A DNA stretch of 64,000 nt from UBA2336 sp964404445 (lineage in GTDB: Bacteria; Bacteroidota; Bacteroidia; Cytophagales; Cyclobacteriaceae), in assembly GCA_964404445.1 (NCBI GenBank), contig CAYOJW010000002.1:558001-622000 (forward strand), in the 5' to 3' direction. Shown here piece after piece: positions 8,909 to 15,621 of this stretch. The notes below the pieces were generated by a model that saw only the letters and a list, made by a program, of their open reading frames with translations, was not told the DNA's origin and made no database searches. Position 1 is the stretch's first letter, and the number at the start of each line of letters is the position of its first letter. Position numbers and translations under genes: made by a program.

Positions 8909-10951
8909 TCAAGGCTTGTTACGGGCAGTCAAGCTATTGTCGGTTAGCTGCGTTATTTTTTCAATCGCATCCAAACGGGCTTTTAGTGCCTCTATTTTAT
9001 CAGTTTCCTGTTTGAGTGTTGTAATCTGCTGTTCGAGTTCTTTAATGGCTTCAATAAGCACCGGCACAATTTTCTCGTACGATACTGAGTAGTACCCCTC
9101 TTTATCCTGCACTACTACTTCGGGTATCACATTCAAAATTTCCTGGGCAATCACCCCGATGTCGCGGGTTAGCTTAAAATTCTTTTCAGGGAATTCATCG
9201 GTACGCCAATCATAGCTTACCCCTCGCAGTTTTAAGATATTATCAAGCGAATGTGATAGTGGCTGAATGTTCCTTTTAAACCGAAAATCGGAAGTTGCAG
9301 CCCATGTGGTCGTTCCCCCGGCCTGTCCGGCCGAGTACACTCCATAGTTCCCCGTTACATTAGGGGCCGATCCTATTACCCCGATGTAACTGCCTGTACC
9401 AAAAACACCATAATACCCTTCTCCGGCAACACCAGTTCCGCTGGTATTATTGCCATACACTCCGTCATCGGCTCCGATCCAGCCGTATGCCCCGCTAAAT
9501 GAATTGCTTCCATAAACACCATAGGAATAAGTTGTTACTCTACCAACAGTAACGCCACTTCCCGCTCCCGAAATACCTCCACCACCATTGGTACTGGTGC
9601 TGCTACCGGAAACTGCATATCCACCCGTTGCGGTATTGCTTGATGTAATTACACTACTCGTGGTTGCGTTTGTTGCCGTAATGCGACCTGTTGTTGTGAT
9701 GTTGCCCGTAGTGTTGACAGCCGTACTGCCACCAATAGTACCTGAAGTAATGGCATTGCCCGAAACTTTTCCGGCCGTAGTTATGGTAGCCAGTTTGGTA
9801 TCAACAATGGCTGCCGTAGCGTTGATGTCGGCATTTACAATAGTGCCATCAGCTATTTTTACAGAGGTTACGCCATCATCCGCAATGCTGATTGTTCCTG
9901 TTGTTGTTACAGGACCGCCCGTTAGCCCGCCTGTTGTGGCAACACTTGTTACCGTTCCTCCGCCTCCTGCGTTATCGGGTATCCAATTAGTGCCGTTGTA
10001 CTTTAATACCTGACCGGAAGTGGCACCGCCTGCTGTTAACTTAGAAGGTGCAACGGCTGCAATCTTGGCATCGGTAACAGCATTGTTATTAATCTTAACA
10101 GTGGTTATAGCATTATCGGCAAGGTCGGCTGTGGCAATTGTACCATCAGCAATTTTTGCCGAGGTAACGGCATCGTTGCTGATTTTAAGTGTTGTAACTG
10201 CATTATCGGCCAGTTTGAGTGTGGACACACCGCCATCGGCAATGCTGATTGTGCCTGTTGCTGTTACAGGGCCGCCCGTTAGCCCGCCTGTTGTGGCAAC
10301 ACTTGTTACCGTTCCTCCGCCCCCTGCGTTATCGGGTATCCAATTAGTGCCATTGTACTTTAATACCTGACCGGAAGTGGCACCGCCTGCTGTTAACTTA
10401 GAAGGTGCAACGGCTGCAATTTTCACATCGGTAATAGCACCATCTGCAATTTTTGCTGTGGTAACAGCAGTATTATTAATCTTTACAGTGGTTACGGCAT
10501 TATCAGCAAGGTCGGCTGTGGCAATGGTGCCGTCTAAAATTTTTGCAGACGTAACGGCATTGTTATTAATCTTTGCAGTAGTTACGGCATTGTTGGTAAT
10601 TGTTGGCGCGGGGTAATTGCCTGTTAAGTCGCCACCGGCAGGGCCTGTTGCACCACCCATAATGGTTCCGCTTAAAATGACCTGCCAGGCGTTATCCTGC
10701 CAGTAGTAAAATTTATTCTCGTCACTGTCAAATACCAACAGCCCATTTTCGGAGGCGTGTAATTGACTTGTAAATGTTGCTGACGTGCGTTGTGCAGTAG
10801 TGAAGGAGGGCAAAATTAATCCCTGATTATTGGTTGGCGATTTTAATTCTAAAACTGCACGGGTATTGGGTGTTTCGGTACCAATGCCAACCTGAGCATA
10901 CGCCTGTACACCAAGGGCGATCAGAAGCAATGAGATGTAAACCGTTTTCAT
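8909..10951 (-). CDS. Secreted surface protein with collagen-like repeat region and C-terminal peptidase-S74 (tail-fibre chaperone) domain
   Basis: This is a 680-residue exported protein. It has a signal peptide (MKTVYISLLLIALGVQAYAQ) and a conserved head with VGIGTETP and ALLELKSPTNNQGLILP-like text, as in Bacteroidota tail-fibre-domain proteins. From about residue 95 to 390 run short repeats of the type NAVTTAKINNNAVTSAKI, interrupted by two nearly identical 60-residue blocks. A glycine/serine/threonine-rich stretch follows. From residue 554, SDFRFKRNI opens an intramolecular chaperone domain of the endosialidase family (peptidase S74), whose Ser/Lys pair is known to self-cleave trimers; the final 40 residues look like a coiled coil. 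No phage genes are nearby, so it is probably a host adhesin or surface fibre. A long structured leader precedes it. Confidence 0.85.
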   Translation of the reverse strand: MKTVYISLLLIALGVQAYAQVGIGTETPNTRAVLELKSPTNNQGLILPSFTTAQRTSATFTSQLHASENGLLVFDSDENKFYYWQDNAWQVILSGTIMGGATGPAGGDLTGNYPAPTITNNAVTTAKINNNAVTSAKILDGTIATADLADNAVTTVKINNTAVTTAKIADGAITDVKIAAVAPSKLTAGGATSGQVLKYNGTNWIPDNAGGGGTVTSVATTGGLTGGPVTATGTISIADGGVSTLKLADNAVTTLKISNDAVTSAKIADGTIATADLADNAITTVKINNNAVTDAKIAAVAPSKLTAGGATSGQVLKYNGTNWIPDNAGGGGTVTSVATTGGLTGGPVTTTGTISIADDGVTSVKIADGTIVNADINATAAIVDTKLATITTAGKVSGNAITSGTIGGSTAVNTTGNITTTGRITATNATTSSVITSSNTATGGYAVSGSSTSTNGGGGISGAGSGVTVGRVTTYSYGVYGSNSFSGAYGWIGADDGVYGNNTSGTGVAGEGYYGVFGTGSYIGVIGSAPNVTGNYGVYSAGQAGGTTTWAATSDFRFKRNIQPLSHSLDNILKLRGVSYDWRTDEFPEKNFKLTRDIGVIAQEILNVIPEVVVQDKEGYYSVSYEKIVPVLIEAIKELEQQITTLKQETDKIEALKARLDAIEKITQLTDNSLTARNKP
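9883..10063 (-). repeat. 181-bp intragenic repeat, copy 1
   Basis: This segment matches 10240-10420 with about five differences over 181 bases by eye. Both copies encode the block IADxGV ... GGGGTVTSVATTGGLTGGPV ... GTNWIPD ... GGATSGQVLKYN of the surface protein (order given on either side of the repeat joint). Such identity suggests recent duplication or gene conversion. Confidence 0.85.
10240..10420 (-). repeat. 181-bp intragenic repeat, copy 2
   Basis: This is the partner of 9883-10063, in direct orientation and 357 bp away, within the same reading frame. Recombination between the copies would remove or add 119 codons without a frameshift. Confidence 0.85.
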
Positions 10952-11066
10952 GTGTTAGTAATTTATTTTTTAGTCGACACATGGAATTCGCATAATTAGT
11001 ACCCCGTTGTGTATAGCGTATTCTTTATGCTCATTTCATGTGTTAATAATTTGTTTTTAAGGTCAC
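10952..11066 (-). promoter_or_regulatory. Structured leader, copy A, upstream of the S74 surface protein
   Basis: On the minus strand, an arm ACACATGAAATGAGCATAA (11043 down to 11025) is followed by 29 bases and then an arm TTATGCGAATTCCATGTGT (10995 down to 10977). The arms pair for 7 bp, one mismatch, 3 bp, a tandem G-A/A-G mismatch and 6 bp. The same element occurs upstream of the PafA-type gene at 34273-34370. Outside the hairpin, a leader of the form GTGACCTTAAAAAC...ATTAACACATG is present twice: once before the hairpin (11040-11066) and once directly before the gene start (10952-10980). Function is unknown. Together with the terminator below it accounts for most of the 288-bp gap between this gene and typA. 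Confidence 0.6.
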
Positions 11067-11192
11067 AAGCAAAACTCTAAGTGTTAAAGAATTGCCGGCA
11101 AAAACAGGAAGTACAAGAAGGGCTAATGCCGGTGAATAGCTAATCGAATGTAACACTTGGTTAAATCATTTCGTAACGAATGCCCACAAAAT

Positions 11193-11220
11193 AAAAAAGC
11201 ACCCATTTAGGTGCTTTTTT
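11193..11220 (-). terminator. Rho-independent terminator after typA
   Basis: Six A, the stem GCACC, the loop CATTTA, the stem GGTGC and six T form a symmetrical hairpin with T-tracts on both strands. It lies 20 bp beyond the typA stop on the minus strand. Confidence 0.85.
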
Positions 11221-11239
11221 AAGTGCGAAAAGGCCATTT

Positions 11240-13045
11240 TTAGTTCTTCCCAAAACGCTTACGTTCGTTTTCGGTCAGGTAGATTTTCCGTAACCGGATG
11301 GACTTGGGCGTTACTTCCACATACTCATCGGCCTGAATGTATTCTAACGCTTCTTCTAATGTATGTTTTTGCGGAGGAGCGATTTTCATTTTTTCGTCTG
11401 AACCGGATGCACGCATGTTGGTAAGTTTTTTGGTTTTGGTAACGTTAATTACCAGGTCACCGTTGCGGTTATTCTCGCCAATTACCTGACCTTCGTACAC
11501 TTCCTCACCGGGGTTGATGAAAAACTTACCGCGATCCTGCAAGTTGTGCAGGCTGTACGCAATGGCTTCACCTTGTTCCATCACGATCAACGATCCGTTA
11601 ATACGGCCGGGGATTTCACCTTTGTAAGGCTGATATTCTTTAAAGCGGTGCGTTACAATAGCTTCACCCGCTGTTACGTTCAACAGGTAGTTACGCAAGC
11701 CCATGATACCGCGTGACGGGATCATAAACTTTAAAATCATACGGTCGCCTTTCGGTTCCATGTTCAACATTTCACCTTTACGTTGCGATACCGTTTCAAT
11801 AGCTTTACCGGCCACGGTTTCAGGCAAATCGATGGTTAATTCTTCCATCGGCTCGCTTTTCACACCATCAATTTCTTTGAATATAACTTGTGGCTGGCCT
11901 ATCTGCAACTCGTACCCTTCCCTGCGCATGGTTTCGATCAATACCGACAAGTGCAACACCCCGCGACCATATACCATAAAGCTATCGGCCGAGCCGGTAT
12001 CGCCTACGCGAAGCGCCAGGTTTTTTTCCAGTTCTTTCTCTAAACGTTCTTTGATGTGGCGTGAGGTAACAAACTTTCCTTCTTTTGCATAGAACGGTGA
12101 GTTGTTAATGGTAAACAACATGCTCATCGTTGGCTCATCGATCGAGATTGCCTTTAATGCTTCGGGCTTTTCAATATCGGTAACGGTATCGCCAATTTCA
12201 AAACCTTCTAATCCTACCAAGGCACAAATTTCCCCGGCATTTACTTCTTCTACTTTCTTCTTATCGAAGCCTTCAAACACGTAAACTTCTTTGATACGGG
12301 TTTTCACAATTTTTCCATCGCGTTTTACGAGGGCAACGTTCTGGCCCGGCTTTACCGTTCCGCGCTGCACACGCCCGATGGCGATCCGGCCAATAAACGA
12401 TGAATATTCCAATGAGGTAATCATCATTTGTGTTGAGCCCTGATCGATTTTCGGTTCGGGAATATATTGGATAATACCATCTAATAAAGGAGTGATGTCG
12501 GTTGTTTCTTTTTTCCAGTCGGTGCTCATCCAGCCGTTTTTGGCCGAACCGTAAAAGGTAGGGAAATCCAACTGGTCTTCGGTGGCATCGAGTGAGAACA
12601 TGAGTTCAAACACCATCTCGTGTACTTCATCGGGTGTACAGTTTTTCTTATCGACCTTGTTGATTACCACGATAGGTTTTAATCCTAACTGCAATGCCTT
12701 CTGCAATACAAAACGTGTTTGGGGCATGGGGCCTTCAAAGGCATCTACCAGTAATAGGCAGCCATCGGCCATGTTCAACACACGTTCAACTTCACCGCCA
12801 AAATCGCTGTGGCCGGGGGTATCGATCACGTTAATTTTATAATCTTTATACCGTACCGAAACGTTTTTCGCGAGAATGGTAATGCCGCGTTCACGTTCCA
12901 GGTCGTTACTGTCCATGATAAGTTCACCGGGATTTTCGTGGTCTTTAAAAAGCTGACCGGCATGTAAAAGTTTGTCAACCAAGGTTGTTTTTCCATGGTC
13001 AACGTGGGCAATAATAGCAATGTTTCTGATCTTCGATGCGTCCAT
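11240..13045 (-). CDS. typA: Ribosome-associated translational GTPase TypA/BipA
   Basis: This is an EF-G-like GTPase that acts on the ribosome during assembly and stress. Signatures are the G1 loop AHVDHGKTTL near the N-terminus, RERGITI (switch 1), DTPGHSDFGGEVERVL (G3) and NKVDK (G4). The C-terminus has the TypA-specific domain, including MIPSRGIMGLRNYLL and MRASGSDEKM. I place the start at ATG 13045 (MDASKIRN, about 601 residues), because the longer frame begins at a TTG three codons earlier. A TATCTTTG box lies about 50 bases upstream. A strong terminator follows. The gene appears monocistronic. Confidence 0.97.
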   Translation of the reverse strand: MDASKIRNIAIIAHVDHGKTTLVDKLLHAGQLFKDHENPGELIMDSNDLERERGITILAKNVSVRYKDYKINVIDTPGHSDFGGEVERVLNMADGCLLLVDAFEGPMPQTRFVLQKALQLGLKPIVVINKVDKKNCTPDEVHEMVFELMFSLDATEDQLDFPTFYGSAKNGWMSTDWKKETTDITPLLDGIIQYIPEPKIDQGSTQMMITSLEYSSFIGRIAIGRVQRGTVKPGQNVALVKRDGKIVKTRIKEVYVFEGFDKKKVEEVNAGEICALVGLEGFEIGDTVTDIEKPEALKAISIDEPTMSMLFTINNSPFYAKEGKFVTSRHIKERLEKELEKNLALRVGDTGSADSFMVYGRGVLHLSVLIETMRREGYELQIGQPQVIFKEIDGVKSEPMEELTIDLPETVAGKAIETVSQRKGEMLNMEPKGDRMILKFMIPSRGIMGLRNYLLNVTAGEAIVTHRFKEYQPYKGEIPGRINGSLIVMEQGEAIAYSLHNLQDRGKFFINPGEEVYEGQVIGENNRNGDLVINVTKTKKLTNMRASGSDEKMKIAPPQKHTLEEALEYIQADEYVEVTPKSIRLRKIYLTENERKRFGKN

Positions 13046-13092
13046 AAACCTCAAAATCCGCGTTAAAACTGTGTTTTTAGTAATTGAGGGCG

Positions 13093-13100
13093 CAAAGATA
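13093..13100 (-). promoter_or_regulatory. Candidate minus-7 box for typA
   Basis: The minus strand reads TATCTTTG, a full TANNTTTG match, 48 bases before the chosen ATG. No clear TTTG box is seen at the usual distance. Confidence 0.45.
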
Positions 13101-13202
13101 CGGAGTATTAATGGATTTCATGTTACCGCATTATTCTTTGCTTTTTAGGATTTGGCGAAATATGCTCCGAAGCCGTTTGCGCTGACTATGCAGACCACGA
13201 AA

Positions 13203-14096
13203 TTATCGGGCAAACCGCAGAAAAGTACCCATCGGCAAATCGCGGTTGTTTTTTGATTTGAGAAAAAACTCGCCACACTCCGGCTCCTGTATATCGAAAT
13301 GGCTTTTAGCCACGTTCAATCCTACCAAAGGCGAAAGGCCAACAGCATACATGCTGAGGATGAAGAAACAATTCTTCCGTTCGAGCAACTGGCTGCTCAT
13401 ACCAATCAGTTCATTGAGTTGTTCCTGTAAAGTCCACTTCTCGCCTTCCGGCCCACGGCCATAAGGGGGCGGATCCATAATAATACCGTTGTATTTATTA
13501 CCACGCTTTACTTCGCGCCTCACAAACTTAAAGGCATCTTCATATACCCAGCGGATGTCGTTCAGATTATTAAGCCGCATATTTTCGTTTGCCCAGTTTA
13601 TACCCGGTCGCGAAGCATCTACGTGCGTAACATCGGCACCGGCTGTTTTAGCCACTACCGATGCCGCACCGGTATAAGCAAACAGGTTTAACACGCGGGG
13701 TTTTTGTACGTTCCAGCGTTTAATGGTATCGTAAATAAAATTCCAGTTTTCACCCTGTTCAGGAAACACGCCCACGTGACCAAAACTCGTTAAAGCCAAA
13801 CGCAGGTTCAATGTTAAATCGTTATACCGGTATTGAACATTCCAGCTTTCGGGCATCCCCTTACCGCGAGTCCAGCCGCCTTTTACATCATCGCTAAAGC
13901 GGAATTTATCTTTTTGCTCACGATCAAAAGTTGCGTTGGCCAAGGCAGCCCATTCTTTATCAGACAACACCTTGCTCCAGATTGCCTGCGGCTCAGGACG
14001 GCTCAATACAAATTTTCCAAAACGTTCAAGCTTTTGGCCATTGCCTGAGTCAATGAGTTCGTAGTCGTTCCAGGATGAAGGGTGCAGCAGTTTCAT
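13203..14096 (-). CDS. Class I SAM-dependent methyltransferase, RlmI/RlmK-like (COG1092-like)
   Basis: This is a cytosolic SAM-dependent methyltransferase whose nearest familiar relatives modify 23S rRNA cytosine. The SAM-binding motif I is VLNLFAYTGAASVVAKTAGA, followed by VDASRPGINWANEN and the catalytic-region motif DPPPYGRG. The C-terminal half ends in PMGTFLRF. I set the start at ATG 14096 (MKLLHPSSWNDYEL, 297 residues); the 31 extra upstream codons are hydrophobic and overlap the intergenic palindrome region, so they look spurious. The usual N-terminal PUA domain of RlmI is missing, so the substrate is uncertain. It is divergent from a toxin-antitoxin pair. Confidence 0.8.
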   Translation of the reverse strand: MKLLHPSSWNDYELIDSGNGQKLERFGKFVLSRPEPQAIWSKVLSDKEWAALANATFDREQKDKFRFSDDVKGGWTRGKGMPESWNVQYRYNDLTLNLRLALTSFGHVGVFPEQGENWNFIYDTIKRWNVQKPRVLNLFAYTGAASVVAKTAGADVTHVDASRPGINWANENMRLNNLNDIRWVYEDAFKFVRREVKRGNKYNGIIMDPPPYGRGPEGEKWTLQEQLNELIGMSSQLLERKNCFFILSMYAVGLSPLVGLNVAKSHFDIQEPECGEFFLKSKNNRDLPMGTFLRFAR

Positions 14097-14150
14097 GGTT
14101 GTCAAAAGTAATACACAATAGCACTTTGTTAAATAATTCAATACTTTTAT

Positions 14151-14186
14151 AGTAAAATATTGTGCATAAATGCACAATATTTTACT
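14151..14186. promoter_or_regulatory. 36-bp inverted repeat, probable toxin-antitoxin operator
   Basis: The arm AGTAAAATATTGTGCAT is followed by AA and then ATGCACAATATTTTACT, so both 17-base arms match perfectly. It ends 20 bp before the antitoxin ATG. Type II modules commonly repress themselves through such palindromes, so operator function is inferred. It also lies 55 bp from the divergent methyltransferase start. Confidence 0.7.
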
Positions 14187-14206
14187 CACCGTAATTCCAC
14201 AACAAA

Positions 14207-14422
14207 ATGAAAGTTATCCTTGATATTAAAGAACCTACCCGGGCATCATTCTTTATGGAGCTTGTTAGGGGTTTAGACTACATTAGTATTGTTAAGGAGG
14301 TCAGCGATAAACGAAAAAGTAAGCACATTGCCGAGTTAGCAGAAGCTTTTGATGACGCCCGGCAATACGAACAAGGGAAGAAGAAGCTCAAATCAGCTAA
14401 AGATCTTTTAAATGAGCTTTGA
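14207..14422 (+). CDS. Putative antitoxin of a RelE/ParE-type module
   Basis: This small 71-residue protein is the first gene of a two-gene operon and overlaps the toxin gene by 11 bases. It has a short strand-like N-terminus (MKVILDIKEP) followed by a charged helical tail (AEAFDDARQYEQGKKKLKSAKDLLNEL) that would wrap the toxin. No classical DNA-binding motif is obvious, but the length, position and the large palindrome just upstream fit an autoregulated antitoxin. The family could not be named with certainty. Confidence 0.7.
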   Translation: MKVILDIKEPTRASFFMELVRGLDYISIVKEVSDKRKSKHIAELAEAFDDARQYEQGKKKLKSAKDLLNEL

Positions 14423-14741
14423 GGTTATCGCCACTGTACCCTTCGAGCGTAAACTCAAACGCCTTACAAAAAAATACAAATCGTTAAAGGCCGACCTCGC
14501 GCCTGTTATCAATTCGTTGGGCAGCAACCCTACGCTCGGCACTTCGCTTGGAAAAAACTGTTATAAAATCAGGATACCTATATCCAGCAAAGGTAAAGGC
14601 AAAAGCGGAGGCGCCCGTATTATTAGTTATGTGCGCATTGTCAAAAAGATTGTATTCCTACTTGATATTTACGACAAATCAGAGCAATCTTCTATCTCTG
14701 ATAGAGAACTTCAATTACTGATTGATATTCTTGCTGAATAA
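14412..14741 (+). CDS. RelE/ParE-family toxin
   Basis: This 109-residue basic protein probably acts as the toxin of a type II module, either as a ribosome-dependent mRNA nuclease or a gyrase inhibitor. The RelE/ParE pattern is visible: an N-terminal VIATVPFERKLKRLTKKYKSL helix, then ...YKIRIPISSKGKGKSGGARIISYV, then VFLLDIYDKSEQSSIS with the family's typical Y-K-x-E/D near the end, and a C-terminal helix. It overlaps the antitoxin gene by 11 bases in a different frame, which implies translational coupling. Catalytic residues cannot be assigned by eye, so the mode of action is open. Confidence 0.82.
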   Translation: MSFEVIATVPFERKLKRLTKKYKSLKADLAPVINSLGSNPTLGTSLGKNCYKIRIPISSKGKGKSGGARIISYVRIVKKIVFLLDIYDKSEQSSISDRELQLLIDILAE

Positions 14742-14756
14742 AGTACCCTCCTAAGT

Positions 14757-15548
14757 ATGCACCAGAAAATCACCAGCGCCCAAAACCCAAAAATCAAAAG
14801 CCTGCTGGCGTTAGAGAAACCGCGCGAACGCAGAAAGCAACAGGCATTTGTAATTGAAGGCCGGAAGGAAATCGGGTTGGCCGTAGAGGCCGGTTACACC
14901 ATCACAAATCTTTTCTTCTGCGAAGAAATCATTAGTCTGCCTGAAGTAAGTAAGTTACTCAGGGATGAGAAACTGCTCATACCCGTATCGAAAGTTGTAT
15001 TTGACAAGATTGCCGTGCGCGAAAACTCAGGCGGTATGCTGGCCGTGGCCGAACAAAAGCCGCATACGCTTGAGCAACTTAAATTGAGCAACAACCCGCT
15101 TGTGCTTGTATTGGAGTCTGTCGAAAAACCCGGTAACCTTGGCGCCATACTTCGCACTGCCGATGCCGCAGGTGTTGATGCCGTGGTTATCTGCGATCCG
15201 CAAACCGATTTTTACAATCCGAATGTAATCCGGTCGAGTATCGGGTGTGTGTTTACCAAACAGGTTGCCTCAGCGACATCGGAAGAAACCATTGCCTGGC
15301 TCAAAAAAAATAACATCGCAATTTATTGCACATATTTAAAGGCATCAAAAGCCTATCACCTTACTGATTACACCCGGCCTTCGGCCATTGTTATGGGCAC
15401 CGAAGCCACCGGGCTATCAGATGTATGGGTACAAAATGCTGATGCGAACATCATCATCCCCATGCAGGGAAAAATCGATTCGATGAATGTTTCGACCGCA
15501 ACGGCCGTAGTGGTGTTTGAAGCAAAACGGCAGAGGGGATTTCGTTAA
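14757..15548 (+). CDS. TrmH/SpoU-family RNA 2'-O-methyltransferase
   Basis: This is a cytosolic SPOUT methyltransferase that uses SAM to 2'-O-methylate tRNA or rRNA. The substrate-binding N-terminal domain covers residues 1-100 (KSLLALEKPRERRKQQAFVIEG is its start). The knotted catalytic domain shows the three SpoU motifs: EKPGNLGAILRTADAAG (motif 1), MGTEATGLSD (motif 2) and IPMQGKIDSMNVSTATAVV (motif 3). At 263 residues it fits the RlmB/TrmH-like size. It begins 15 bp after the toxin gene on the same strand, which looks like chance adjacency. Target base unknown. Confidence 0.93.
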   Translation: MHQKITSAQNPKIKSLLALEKPRERRKQQAFVIEGRKEIGLAVEAGYTITNLFFCEEIISLPEVSKLLRDEKLLIPVSKVVFDKIAVRENSGGMLAVAEQKPHTLEQLKLSNNPLVLVLESVEKPGNLGAILRTADAAGVDAVVICDPQTDFYNPNVIRSSIGCVFTKQVASATSEETIAWLKKNNIAIYCTYLKASKAYHLTDYTRPSAIVMGTEATGLSDVWVQNADANIIIPMQGKIDSMNVSTATAVVVFEAKRQRGFR

Positions 15549-15621
15549 TGTGGTTGATGATTGTTTGTTGCCCGCACAAAACCGCTACATGCGAACAACC
15601 ATCAACAGACAACTAATTTAA

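Noticed and set aside
9883..10420. CRISPR array suggested by repeated DNA
   Set aside because: Two 181-bp coding repeats and short protein-level repeats explain the pattern. There are no short, evenly spaced repeats with variable spacers and no cas genes.
9588..10616. Open frames on the plus strand opposite the surface protein
   Set aside because: They mirror the repeat codons of the real gene in the opposite strand, are low in complexity (Ala, Val, Thr rich), and lack start context or family match.
8909..10951. Prophage called from the tail-fibre domain
   Set aside because: No capsid, tail, integrase or terminase gene is nearby. S74-domain proteins are common host surface proteins in Bacteroidota, so the domain alone is not evidence of a phage.
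14207..14741. Possible programmed frameshift between the two small genes
   Set aside because: The 11-base overlap with a clear ATG for the second gene fits normal translational coupling in toxin-antitoxin pairs; there is no slippery heptamer at the overlap.
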